Part shown: positions 8,604 to 16,594 of the stretch, one piece after another
How positions within the stretch are numbered: the first letter of the stretch is position 1
How the letters are laid out: each line of letters begins with the position of its first letter
Origin: Solibacillus sp. FSL K6-1523
GTDB taxonomy: Bacteria; Bacillota; Bacilli; Bacillales_A; Planococcaceae
NCBI RefSeq assembly: GCF_038005225.1
Contig: NZ_JBBOSU010000001.1
Span: 2,716,001-2,780,000 of the forward strand
Direction: 5' to 3'
Length of the DNA: 64,000 bases
The notes under the pieces: generated by a model
Databases searched by the model: none
What the model was told of the DNA's origin: nothing
Seen by the model: only the letters and a program-made list of their open reading frames with translations
Position numbers and translations under genes: made by a program

Positions 8604-8905
8604 TTCCTCTCCAATTCTACATACTTTTTTAAAACTTCGATTTGTTGTTTAAGATAAAGATTTTCAGCTTGTAAACGAGCTTCCTCAGAGTCATATTCTG
8701 GCCCTTTTCCGTAGGAATATTGCTTTCCTACCGGTTGATGCAATCGCTGAGTTTCTCCTGCTTTATACCATCGCATCCAAATCATTAATTGTGATTTATT
8801 CTTAATTTTTAATTCCTCTAGTATTTCCTTAACTGGAATACCTGCTAATCTCATTTCAATTGCTTTAATTTTAACTTCAGCTGGATAACTTACTCTTCTT
8901 CCCAT
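8591..8905 (-). CDS. IS3-family transposase OrfA (helix-turn-helix)
   Basis: 104 aa. The N-terminal HTH_Tnp_1 domain (YPAEVKIKAIEMRLAGIPVKEILEEL) binds the IS ends. A C-terminal leucine-zipper helix (ARLQAENLYLKQQIEVLKKYVELER) serves for multimerisation. The slippery heptamer A-AAA-AAG lies within the zipper codons (LKK). The -1 frame from there is open into orfB, as needed for an OrfAB transposase. The ATG at 8905 lies just inside the right inverted repeat. Confidence 0.9.
   Translation of the reverse strand: MGRRVSYPAEVKIKAIEMRLAGIPVKEILEELKIKNKSQLMIWMRWYKAGETQRLHQPVGKQYSYGKGPEYDSEEARLQAENLYLKQQIEVLKKYVELERKWLG
8624..8630 (-). promoter_or_regulatory. Programmed -1 frameshift site (A6G)
   Basis: On the minus strand A-AAA-AAG is in phase with orfA. 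The -1 frame then reads without stop for nine codons up to the orfB GTG, so slippage yields OrfAB. Confidence 0.8.
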
Positions 8906-8998
8906 AGAAAAAACACCTCCACGTTAATTTATTGGTATTAAATACCTGATTTAAACGTAAGGTGTTTTTTATTTGTCTCATTTTTTTAGGTCAGTGCG

Positions 8999-9305
8999 CT
9001 TAGTATGCGAACGTTTTAAATGTTTTATTTTATTCCTAAAATTTGATTTTATATCGTTTCGAATAATCCGAACATTCCTTATGCACTGAAATAAGTTAAA
9101 AATCATTCGTAAATTTGAATTTCAACTTCCCTATTGCTTAATATAATTCTTCATCTACTATTATAAGTAATATTTAGCGATACTAAAAATAATCTCTTTG
9201 TTCGTTGAAAGCTCATTCTAAAAAAAGACGGTTTGAAAAAATATTTCATTAAACATTTTAACAATTATGTGCAGTAAATCTAGAGAGTAGTTAACTCTCT
9301 AAATA
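8999..9305. other. Intergenic region, nothing recognised
   Basis: AT-rich sequence between the IS right end and the RidA gene. No open frame with a ribosome binding site, hairpin or repeat was found. Confidence 0.5.
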
Positions 9306-9695
9306 TTAATCTTCTTTGCATGCCCAAGCATCAATCTCTATTTTAAAGGTAGGGGCAGCAAGTGCAACTACATAGATCATGGTCGTACAAGGAAGATGAT
9401 TGCCGAGAAAATCACTTATAACTTTTCTTCTTTGGTCTGCATCAAACTTTCCAACTAAATAAAATACTAATTTAGTTAAATCATGTATCTCCATGTTAGC
9501 TGCTTCAAGATTTTTTTTAATGTTATCTAGAGCTAACCTCATTTGGTCTATTGGATCTTTTGGAATTGTTCCATCTGCCTCCATACCTAATTGTCCAGAC
9601 AGTGTTAACCATCTATTTGGTCCTGTTACTTCAATTTGGTGTACATAAGGGGCAACTGGTGGGTGGATTTCTTTTGGGTTTCTAAAATATTTCAT
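9306..9695 (-). CDS. RidA/YjgF family protein
   Basis: 129 aa, usual length for RidA. It has WLTLSGQLGMEADGTIP, then DQMRLALDNIKKNLEAANMEIHDLTKL and a late PTFKIEIDAWA. Classical RidA enzymes hydrolyse reactive enamines/imines with an Arg near residue 105. Here that position reads LPCTTMIYVVALA, without the Arg, so this is probably a non-canonical Rid subgroup whose substrate cannot be given. It stands alone between the IS and a gene-poor stretch. Confidence 0.82.
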   Translation of the reverse strand: MKYFRNPKEIHPPVAPYVHQIEVTGPNRWLTLSGQLGMEADGTIPKDPIDQMRLALDNIKKNLEAANMEIHDLTKLVFYLVGKFDADQRRKVISDFLGNHLPCTTMIYVVALAAPTFKIEIDAWACKED

Positions 9696-9986
9696 ATAAT
9701 CAATCCTTTACTAAAATTATATTAGAGGTACTCATATATGGTAGTGTTAATTTTTAGAATTTTCAACCTAAAATATTTTTAAAAAAAAGAGTAATGAGTT
9801 ACTGTACATAATGTAAAAAAAGTCATCACTGGGCTCTCGCTACAAACTAATTATCAGCAAATGAATGTGGTGGGTGTTAATGTGGGGCTAGCATGACATA
9901 CAAAAACAGAGCTAATGGAAACTGAAGGAGAGGCTTTGAGCGACTAACTGATTTGAGTAACAAAAATTACTACAATAAAGGCGAAA
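9696..9986. other. Intergenic region, nothing recognised
   Basis: No open frame with a credible start on either strand. Only the terminator at 9987-10013 is seen at its end. Confidence 0.4.
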
Positions 9987-10013
9987 ACAACCAGCAAAAA
10001 AATTGCTGGTTGT
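9980..10013 (-). terminator. Terminator of the 61-aa gene
   Basis: ACAACCAGCA (9987-9996) pairs perfectly with TGCTGGTTGT (10004-10013). A T-run follows on the minus strand. Confidence 0.75.
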
Positions 10014-10026
10014 GATTGGTAACTAT

Positions 10027-10212
10027 TTATTTGTTGTTTTTATCTTGTCGGATTTTCGGATTCATTTCTTTAAAATCCGTCTCATTTCCGAATTCCGCAT
10101 TTGAGTTGGAACGAGAAGCTTGTCGTTCTTCAGCTTCAATATGTTCGATTAATTGTTTCACTTGGTCACCATCAGTCCCAAATCTTTCATGTTTCTTTTT
10201 GTTATTTGTCAT
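10027..10212 (-). CDS. Small hydrophilic protein, unknown
   Basis: 61 aa, very charged (KKKHER, EHIEAEERQASRSNSNAEFGNETDF), with no membrane segment. ATG 10212 is chosen because AGGAGG lies eight bases upstream; the longer frame from GTG 10221 would overlap that site. A perfect terminator lies 14 bp after the stop, so this is a complete small gene. Small polar proteins of this type are common in sporulating Bacillales, but I do not recognise this one. Confidence 0.65.
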   Translation of the reverse strand: MTNNKKKHERFGTDGDQVKQLIEHIEAEERQASRSNSNAEFGNETDFKEMNPKIRQDKNNK

Positions 10213-10311
10213 GGATTCCACCTCCTAAATTTAGTCTTTACAGAGGTTGTTTAATTATGTGTTTTAAATGATTGATGAATGACCTTAAACATTTAAATGA
10301 AAATGTGCCAT

Positions 10312-10335
10312 AAAAAAAGACGGGTTTCCCCGTTT
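10312..10335 (-). terminator. Terminator of the 47-aa gene
   Basis: ACGGG (10320-10324) pairs with CCCGT (10329-10333) across a four-base loop. Seven T follow on the minus strand. The stem begins right at the stop codon of the small gene. Confidence 0.75.
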
Positions 10336-10477
10336 AATTTTTTAGCTTGTTAGCAATAGTCCTTAGTATTTCGTTTTTTTCTTGCTGTATTTTAAGGTAT
10401 TTAACTAGAAACCAAATTACGAAGACAATTGGAAATAAGTAAATTAAGATTGGAATAAAAGCGAAAATCGCGGTCAT
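10334..10477 (-). CDS. 47-aa small single-pass membrane protein
   Basis: A short frame with GGAGG 9 bases before ATG 10477. The product has one long hydrophobic helix (residues 3-26, FAFIPILIYLFPIVFVIWFLV) and a charged amphipathic tail (KYLKIQQEKNEILRTIANKLKN). A terminator sits directly at its stop codon. Ribosome binding site, complete frame and terminator together support a real gene. The layout (helix plus short coiled tail) resembles many uncharacterised Bacillus small membrane proteins, and no function can be assigned. Confidence 0.65.
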   Translation of the reverse strand: MTAIFAFIPILIYLFPIVFVIWFLVKYLKIQQEKNEILRTIANKLKN

Positions 10478-10578
10478 TTACAGATCCCTCCTATTCAATA
10501 TGGGTAATTATACCTCTTGCAATAAATTCAACAACTCTTGATCTGTGACATGATTATAAAGTGCTTCATCTACGTTAT

Positions 10579-10897
10579 TCATGCAGCCCAACATTTATCA
10601 CCATATGACCAGTGCCACCATTCTGAAAAATAGTTAACAAATCCAACAGACTGAAGAGCATGTGCTAAGATTTGACGATTTCGTATGACTTCTGGAGAGA
10701 TATTTATTGCATCAAAAAAGTCGCATTATTAGTCTCATGTGGTATCACATCAAATGGCGTGCCAAGATCCAATTCATTGCCATTTGAATCAATTAAAGTT
10801 AAATCCACTGCACCACCTGTTGGATGTAGAGCTACGTTAGGCGGTGCCACATATTTTGATGCTTCCGCAGTTAAATAATCTAGAACTGCTGATAATC
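10579..10897 (-). pseudogene. VanX/DdpX-like D-Ala-D-Ala dipeptidase remnant
   Basis: The minus strand reads YLTAEASKYVAPPNVALHPTGGAVDLTLIDSN... with the M15D zinc motif HPTGGAVD, then LGTPFDV. After a one-base deletion in a T-run it continues SPEVIRNRQILAHALQSVGF..SEWWHWSYGDKCWA, containing the catalytic EWWHW. Peptidases of this family cleave D-Ala-D-Ala. The N-terminal half is missing and the frame is broken, so it is inactive. The remaining C-terminal half is well preserved, suggesting recent decay. Confidence 0.85.
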
Positions 10898-10960
10898 ACC
10901 AAATTTTTATTTGGGTATTTTATTTTCGAGTCGTATGTATAGTTGTTTATAAAAGAATTC

Positions 10961-11488
10961 TTATAATGTAATCCAATATCTCCCAGTTAACTTTTGGTCA
11001 CCAGGATCCACACGTTTATCTTCTAATACCCCACCGTTATTTTCTATTACTCCAGCTGAAGCAATATTATCATCTGTGCATGTTACAAGCATCCGTTCTA
11101 ATCCAAATTTTTTTGCTTCGATTAAAACAAGTTCTAACATTATCGTACCTAACCCTTGCCGTCTTTTGCTGGGCGCAATCGAATAACCAACATGACCAAT
11201 ATAATTTAATAAATGCTCATTTAATTCTCTTCGGAAATTGAGCATTCCCACAATTTCATTTTTTCTTATATCAACTGCAATATACTGTTCTGATGGCATC
11301 CAACCTTCTTGCACCGTATCCCAAAGTCGATTATTTTCAACTTGAAAAAGCCACTCTTCTATACTATTCGCTAAAACAAGTTGAGAACTGCCTTCAATCC
11401 CATTTGGACTGTTTGGAAATGAATCTCTATAAGCTGTTAATTGCTGTTTATACGCAAGTGTTGGTACAATTAGTTTAATAGATTTCAT
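10961..11488 (-). CDS. GNAT family N-acetyltransferase
   Basis: 175 aa. Motif A is seen as GHVGYSIAPSKRRQGLGTIMLELVLIEAKKFG and motif B as VTCTDDNIASAGVIENNGG. The layout, with a long N-terminal arm and a DPGDQKLTGRYWI end, matches GNATs of the YegT/AAC-like type in Bacilli. Substrate unknown. Its own ATG; 117 bp separate it from the next GNAT upstream, so it is probably transcribed alone or in a loose pair. Confidence 0.85.
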   Translation of the reverse strand: MKSIKLIVPTLAYKQQLTAYRDSFPNSPNGIEGSSQLVLANSIEEWLFQVENNRLWDTVQEGWMPSEQYIAVDIRKNEIVGMLNFRRELNEHLLNYIGHVGYSIAPSKRRQGLGTIMLELVLIEAKKFGLERMLVTCTDDNIASAGVIENNGGVLEDKRVDPGDQKLTGRYWITL

Positions 11489-11604
11489 TCACATCTTACC
11501 CTTCAATCTGATTATAGTTTTATTTTCAGGTTATTACGGGAAATCAGTAGTTCTGAAAGCGTTATTTTAGTCACTTATATATGGCTATACCAAAATTAAT
11601 CTTT

Positions 11605-12135
11605 CTATCCTTCCCATTCCTCTCGTAAAATCCCCATTCTAATCGAATCATAGTAATGCCCTTCATAATAACGAACTTTGCGTATACGCGCTTCCATTTG
11701 CATTCCCAATTTTTCACCTACGCGAATCATCCGCTCATTTCCAGACCACGTAGTAAATCCAACACGAACTAAAGGCATCGTATTGAATAAATGATCAATC
11801 CAAAGTTTTAAAGTACGAGTGCCGAGCCCCTTCCCCCAATTTCCACCTTCGTAAAAAAGAATCCCCATTTCCAACCATTTCGATGGTTCATGTTCCCAGT
11901 AATAAGACACGGTTCCACACAAAACACCATCAACTTCAACCGCCCAAACATTTGATTGATTCATCCAACCTCTGCCTATATGTATAAACTCATCGAAAGA
12001 TTTGGTTTCATGTGGATAATAAGGTGCATTCCATTTCTTCCAAATTGGTTTCTCTTCTTTAAATTCTAATTCCCAAATACGACGGAAATCCGTTTCTTCT
12101 ATTGGTCGGATTATTAAATTCTGGTCTTTGTACAA
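11605..12135 (-). CDS. RimJ/RimL-type GNAT acetyltransferase
   Basis: 176 aa, Acetyltransf_3 type: N-terminal NLIIRPIEETDFRRIWEL, CoA loop EGGNWGKGLGTRTLKLWIDHLF, and C-terminal GFTTWSGNERMIRVGEKLGMQMEARIRKVRYYEGHYYDSIRMGIL. These features are typical of enzymes acetylating protein N-termini or small amines; the substrate is unknown. The start codon is TTG behind GAGAGGCG. Confidence 0.87.
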   Translation of the reverse strand: MYKDQNLIIRPIEETDFRRIWELEFKEEKPIWKKWNAPYYPHETKSFDEFIHIGRGWMNQSNVWAVEVDGVLCGTVSYYWEHEPSKWLEMGILFYEGGNWGKGLGTRTLKLWIDHLFNTMPLVRVGFTTWSGNERMIRVGEKLGMQMEARIRKVRYYEGHYYDSIRMGILREEWEG

Positions 12136-12210
12136 TTTATAACGCCTCTCTTCAAATAAATTTTGTTTATTGTTTTGTAAATCGGAAAATCAATACTAGT
12201 TGAGTAATTA

Positions 12211-12534
12211 TTAACTATCTAATAGCGGAATAATATTAATGATAGGTTCTTCATATGGATGGATGTCTTTAATTATTTTTAAAGTTTCATGTATCTTCAA
12301 GTACTCACATGTGAATTCTAATTTACATTCCGAACCAAATGAAATTTTATTTCTTTCCCCACTGTAAGGACTGGATTCATCAAGAGGTCTCCAATAACCT
12401 TTAGTTTCCGTATAAGATATAACATGGTCATAATTTCCAATGGTTAATATACCAAGAGCATTTAATTGATTTCTTATGCTTTCTATAAAAGTTTCTGGTA
12501 GTAAAATTTCTACTTTTACTGTAGTGATATTCAT
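12211..12534 (-). CDS. NIF3/YqfO PII-like domain protein
   Basis: 107 aa matching the stand-alone form of the PII-like insert domain of NIF3/YqfO proteins. It starts VKVEILLPETFIESIRNQLNALG, has IGNYDHVISYTETKGYWRPL in the middle and ends with HPYEEPIINIIPLL, the HPYEEP signature. In larger NIF3 proteins this domain lies within a metal-binding enzyme; here it is alone. Role unknown. ATG start; single gene. Confidence 0.82.
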   Translation of the reverse strand: MNITTVKVEILLPETFIESIRNQLNALGILTIGNYDHVISYTETKGYWRPLDESSPYSGERNKISFGSECKLEFTCEYLKIHETLKIIKDIHPYEEPIINIIPLLDS

Positions 12535-12757
12535 AAAAGCCCTTCCTTCATCGAAACTGTTATTTTATAAATATAATTCCTTTTATAGTAAGTATTTTAA
12601 CATACAATATATGGATTAATGTTAAAACTTTTATAAAAATCCCCTCAATGTGTCATTTGGAGAAGTTATAAAATGGTTTATGCACTGCCGTATAAGACTT
12701 CCCACTACTACGAAAGCCTGCACCAGATATAATTAATATGAATAACACAAAAGAAAA

Positions 12758-12802
12758 AGCTATGCCGAAAAGCCCAATAAAATTGGATTTTCCAACACAG
12801 CT
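12758..12802. terminator. Repeat-family hairpin
   Basis: AGCT..(G/U-rich) arms with an inner CCAAT/ATTGG stem. The right arm and tail (TTCCAACACAGCTATTTTTATTATTTAA region) nearly copy 4760-4788. T-rich flanks exist on both strands. The rest of 12535-13161 shows no convincing gene. Confidence 0.6.
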
Positions 12803-13161
12803 ATTTTTATTATTTAAGCAGCCCTAAACGAATTACATCACATCGATTTGCTCAATTATACGGTAAGAAAGATAGGCATACAAAGGGCATCGGGCATAGC
12901 GATGAACTCGAATAAACTAACCGAACTACTACCACTACTTATTGATGAACTCAATAGGAATCCAATTAATAATGCTGAAGTAGTTGTTGCATACGCTGAT
13001 TTTTTTCTCATACCAAAATATAAAGGATTTAGACTTACACCTGTGATTATAATTGGGTTAATTGAGTAGACAAAAATAATTCATATAATTTCAGTTTTTT
13101 ATTGTGAACAATGGAAAACATATTTTGAGTTGAAAAAGATGATGGAAATAAGTAACGGCCT

Positions 13162-13662
13162 CTATTTTTTACTAAACTCGATTAAATCCGCTATATTGTA
13201 CTGTTTTTCAATTTGTCCATTTTCATCGTCAGTCCAGGCGACTGTAATTTTGGCATCACTAAATGCTTTCTTCATGTCCGCTTCAGATATTCCTTTTGCA
13301 TAATAAACAATTTGATAGTAATATTCCGCAAAATTTTCAGATATGTTATCTTGTGACCATGCACTTCCATACCAATAACGGTCGATATCATCTATACCGT
13401 TTAGCACGTTTTTCCAATCATCAAAACTCTCAATTTGTCGAATTGTCACATCATCTGAATGTTCCATTTTAAGCGTGTATTCAAGTACTTTAAAGTCCTC
13501 TTGCTTTGGCTCTTTTAAATCTTTAGTGGCACCAACTTTACTGTATTCATCATCACTGACAGGAGAAACGTTTATTTCAATTTCTATAGTAGGTTCTTCA
13601 TCAGCACAGGCGGTCAATAATAAAAAGATAAAAATTACGAAGATCAAACTTAACTTTTTCAC
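13162..13662 (-). CDS. Lipoprotein, unknown
   Basis: 166 aa. The signal peptide ends in lipobox LTAC (Cys 19), so the product is a lipid-anchored exported protein. The mature part is acidic and rich in Asp/Glu and Tyr (FAEYYYQIVYYAKG). No family recognised. GTG start behind GGAGG. It is followed 40 bp upstream by a two-TM gene (13703-13969), probably co-transcribed. Confidence 0.7.
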   Translation of the reverse strand: MKKLSLIFVIFIFLLLTACADEEPTIEIEINVSPVSDDEYSKVGATKDLKEPKQEDFKVLEYTLKMEHSDDVTIRQIESFDDWKNVLNGIDDIDRYWYGSAWSQDNISENFAEYYYQIVYYAKGISEADMKKAFSDAKITVAWTDDENGQIEKQYNIADLIEFSKK

Positions 13663-13702
13663 AATTACGCCTCCATGAATAGATTGATTTATGTATTATT
13701 TT

Positions 13703-13969
13703 TCATCTGAATAGACCTAATAATTTTTTAATCAAACTAATAACGATGCTACAAATAATCGTTCCCCCAATAACCGTGATGCTAAATAAAGCTACTGGTG
13801 AACCAACAAAACCGATCAGCATAAAATCGGTTTGACTTGTAGCGACATAACTCTCAGATCTATTTAGCTCGTCGAATTTCATTTTCGCATATGGCCATCC
13901 AATGGTATACATAAAAATTATTATATGTATAAACAGCATACAAAAGAATCCTTGTATAATCGTTTTCAT
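13703..13969 (-). CDS. Small two-TM membrane protein
   Basis: 88 aa with hydrophobic segments at about residues 5-24 and 52-82 and a short polar loop (KMKFDELNRSESYVATSQTD). ATG behind AGGAGG. It lies just upstream of the lipoprotein gene and probably shares its transcript. No family recognised. Confidence 0.65.
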   Translation of the reverse strand: MKTIIQGFFCMLFIHIIIFMYTIGWPYAKMKFDELNRSESYVATSQTDFMLIGFVGSPVALFSITVIGGTIICSIVISLIKKLLGLFR

Positions 13970-14221
13970 GACAAATCCTCCTAGTTAACAGTTCAAGGTG
14001 GTATTTATTCCTTTCCTTGTACCATGATTGAATAATTAAATTTTCTTGTTATTTGCATTCCCTTTACTATTTTTTTGCGTACGCCCCACCATCAGAATAA
14101 GGTTCAAACCAGGCAGTTTTGGTTATGATACATCCTATAAATATCATTTAACCTAGAGACTTTTTTACAATGCCATATAGTGTTGATGTAGATAAAATTT
14201 CCGATGGAAGGAGGCATATCA

Positions 14222-16465
14222 ATGCATAAAGTTTTCACGATTTTCAAACGTGATGTACGTAACATTTCGACAAACTGGGTTGCTGCCATCTTAATTGGCG
14301 GCTTGATTCTCTTACCTTCTTTGTACGCATGGCTCAATATTTACGCTTCCTCAGATCCTTATAGCAAGACCGATAAAATACCCGTTGCGATTGTAAATGA
14401 AGATAAAGCAGTCGATTTACAAGGTAAACATATTGACACGGGTGCACAAATTGTCTCGACACTAAAGGAAAATCCATCGATGGAATGGCATTTTGTATCT
14501 CGGCAAGAAGCGATGGAAGGTGTTGAATATGGCGATTATTTTGCTGTCATGGTACTTCCCTCGAATTTGTCGGAACAACTTGCTACCGTTGTGTCTGGTG
14601 AACCTGAAAAAGCTGAAATCGAATACTATGTAAATGAAAAATTAAACTCGATTGCGCCGAAAATCACTGAAAAGGGTGCAACGGTCATCGTCGATAAAGT
14701 AAATAGCCAATTCGTTTCTACTGTAAATGGCGTCATTTTTGATTTACTGAATACACTTGGTCTTGAATTAGAAAAAAACTTACCTGATATTAAAAAATTC
14801 GAGAATTACGTATTTGATGCTGAAAAAAGCTTACCTGAGATTAATGATTTACTGAAACGCGGATTGAAAGATGCGACAGACGCCCAAGCAATCCTTCAAC
14901 TAGCTGAAGGGAAATTACCACAAGCAAAACAAATTACAGAAGAAGGACTTGGCCAAATCAATAACACGGTTGGTTACCTAACTACTGCCGAAGAAAAACT
15001 AAACGAATTATCCCCAAAAATCAAAGCCGACTTAAAAAAGGTCAGTGAAATTTCAAATGAAGCAAATGACTTTTTGAAACAATTACAAGGCATGCAAATA
15101 GATTTCACAGAACTTGACAAGGCAAAAAAAGCACTGGATTACCAGATGACTGAAAGTATTAATAAGGTAGATGGCATCAAGCAAGACCTCATTCAATTGC
15201 AAGGGTTAGTACAACAGCTACCAAAAAACGGGGATATATCTGATGAAAACCTATCAAATGATGCAGCCAAAGACCATGGAAATAAAATCGGACCAACACC
15301 ATCACTTAAATTAGACGGTAAACTGGACGACGCGATTACGAAAACAGATAATCTAAAAAATCTATTACAAGAAGCACAAACGAATGCACGGGCGGTAAAC
15401 GATATCGTTAATGGTGAGTCTGGTAAATTCCATCAAGCTATTGATGATATACAAAATATCGCAGCCAATACATCCGTTGAAATCGATCAATTTATGAAGG
15501 AGTATGTCGATACGATTGAACCAACCGTCAAGAAAGAAATCGCAAATGCGAAAGGAACAATAGGAGAAGCAAAAAAATTACTAGTGGAAATTCAAACTAC
15601 ATTACCAAAAGTGGGGACAATTCTTGCCACCTCCAATCATGACTTAACAAAGGCAAAAACAACAATTGAAAAAGCGATTGCAGAGTATCCTTATGTATCT
15701 GAAAAAGTGAATCATTTAGCAGCCAAGATTCGGAATAGCCAAGGAGAAATGGATATTAATGAAATCATCCAGTTACTGCAAAACGATCCAAATGCCGAAA
15801 AAAGTTTCTTTGAAGAGCCGATTCAATTAAAGGAAAACAGCCTATTCCCCATTGCTAATTACGGGACAGGAATGACCCCATTTTATACTGTACTTTCTTT
15901 ATGGGTTGGTTGTCTATTACTTATTTCATTGCTTTCGACCAACTTGCATAACGAAGAGTATTCAGCTCGGCAAGTCTATTTCGGTAGGTTGTTAACATTT
16001 AGCGTCATCGGACTATTGCAAACACTGATCGTTGTATGTGGCGATCTTCTTTTACTCAATGTTCATATACGAGAACCTTTTTGGTTTATCATTTTTGGAT
16101 TGCTCATTAGCGTTGTATTTATGTCCATTGTATACACCCTCGTTTCTGTCTTTGGAGATGTTGGAAAAGCGATGGCGATTGTTATGCTTGTCTTACAAAT
16201 CGCAGGTTCTGGTGGAACGTATCCAGTGATGCTACTCCCAGATTTTTTCGGAACAATTAGCCCATTCCTACCGTTCACGTATGCTATTGATATTATGCGT
16301 GAATCAACCGGCGGAATCGTTTGGGAGCGCGCAGCTAAAGATCTCATTTTTCTCGCGTTCTATGCAATTATTTTCATTGCGTTTGGCGCATTACTAAAAG
16401 AACGAATAAACAAACAGACTCATCAACTACTGAAAAAATCAAAGGAAGTGGACATTTTTCATTAA
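14222..16465 (+). CDS. YhgE/Pip domain ABC-2-like membrane protein
   Basis: 747 aa. One TM near residues 20-42 (LIGGLILLPSLYAWLNIYA) is followed by a YhgE N-terminal domain with IPVAIVNEDKAV. A long extracellular coiled region (about 150-530) precedes five or so C-terminal TMs (545-735). This is the YhgE/Pip architecture: phage-infection protein in lactococci, and type VII secretion-associated or ESX-like exporters elsewhere. ATG 14222 is chosen because GGAGG lies directly upstream; the frame also opens at ATG 14204, but that start would contain the ribosome binding site. Probable terminator at 16493. Confidence 0.85.
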   Translation: MHKVFTIFKRDVRNISTNWVAAILIGGLILLPSLYAWLNIYASSDPYSKTDKIPVAIVNEDKAVDLQGKHIDTGAQIVSTLKENPSMEWHFVSRQEAMEGVEYGDYFAVMVLPSNLSEQLATVVSGEPEKAEIEYYVNEKLNSIAPKITEKGATVIVDKVNSQFVSTVNGVIFDLLNTLGLELEKNLPDIKKFENYVFDAEKSLPEINDLLKRGLKDATDAQAILQLAEGKLPQAKQITEEGLGQINNTVGYLTTAEEKLNELSPKIKADLKKVSEISNEANDFLKQLQGMQIDFTELDKAKKALDYQMTESINKVDGIKQDLIQLQGLVQQLPKNGDISDENLSNDAAKDHGNKIGPTPSLKLDGKLDDAITKTDNLKNLLQEAQTNARAVNDIVNGESGKFHQAIDDIQNIAANTSVEIDQFMKEYVDTIEPTVKKEIANAKGTIGEAKKLLVEIQTTLPKVGTILATSNHDLTKAKTTIEKAIAEYPYVSEKVNHLAAKIRNSQGEMDINEIIQLLQNDPNAEKSFFEEPIQLKENSLFPIANYGTGMTPFYTVLSLWVGCLLLISLLSTNLHNEEYSARQVYFGRLLTFSVIGLLQTLIVVCGDLLLLNVHIREPFWFIIFGLLISVVFMSIVYTLVSVFGDVGKAMAIVMLVLQIAGSGGTYPVMLLPDFFGTISPFLPFTYAIDIMRESTGGIVWERAAKDLIFLAFYAIIFIAFGALLKERINKQTHQLLKKSKEVDIFH

Positions 16466-16492
16466 TAAGTACCTCTGTAAGCAAACATTTAG

Positions 16493-16537
16493 CCTCATGC
16501 GAAAGCCTTCAATATAGGTTGTCGCATGGGGATTTTT
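16493..16537 (+). terminator. Terminator after YhgE/Pip gene
   Basis: CCTCATGCGA (16493-16502) pairs, with one G-U, with TCGCATGGGG (16522-16531). ATTTTTG follows. Confidence 0.75.
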
Positions 16538-16594
16538 GTTTGATTATTGGAAAATCTATGTTGAATTAAATGTCTCTTTGAATAACCTGCAAGC

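Larger units (their letters stand above)
7722..8998 (-). mobile_element. IS3-family insertion sequence
   Basis: A two-ORF element (orfA 8591-8905, orfB 7764-8603) bounded by imperfect terminal inverted repeats. The left end from 7723 (GCACTGCCTG..GAGACA..AAAACACCT) matches the complement of the right end from about 8997 (GCACTGACCT..GAGACA..AAAACACCT) over roughly 38 bases. No clear target duplication is visible, so the exact ends are good to a few bases. Both frames are open, with a frameshift motif, and the element may be active. Confidence 0.88.

Noticed and set aside
10672-10878. 68-codon plus-strand frame
   Set aside because: It lies opposite the VanX-like remnant, whose conserved motifs fix the coding strand as minus.
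10898-10918. CCAAAT/ATTTGG hairpin as terminator of the GNAT gene at 10961
   Set aside because: No T-run follows on the minus strand, and it adjoins decayed sequence.
12848-13069. 73-codon plus-strand frame
   Set aside because: It starts at TTG without a ribosome binding site. The internal ATG near 12902 also lacks a good one, and no recognisable family. A real but decayed gene cannot be excluded.
14204-14221. ATG 14204 as start of the YhgE/Pip gene
   Set aside because: The sequence after it is itself the ribosome binding site GGAGG of ATG 14222.
16063-16347. 94-codon minus-strand frame
   Set aside because: Antisense to the C-terminal membrane part of the YhgE/Pip gene. No start signals.
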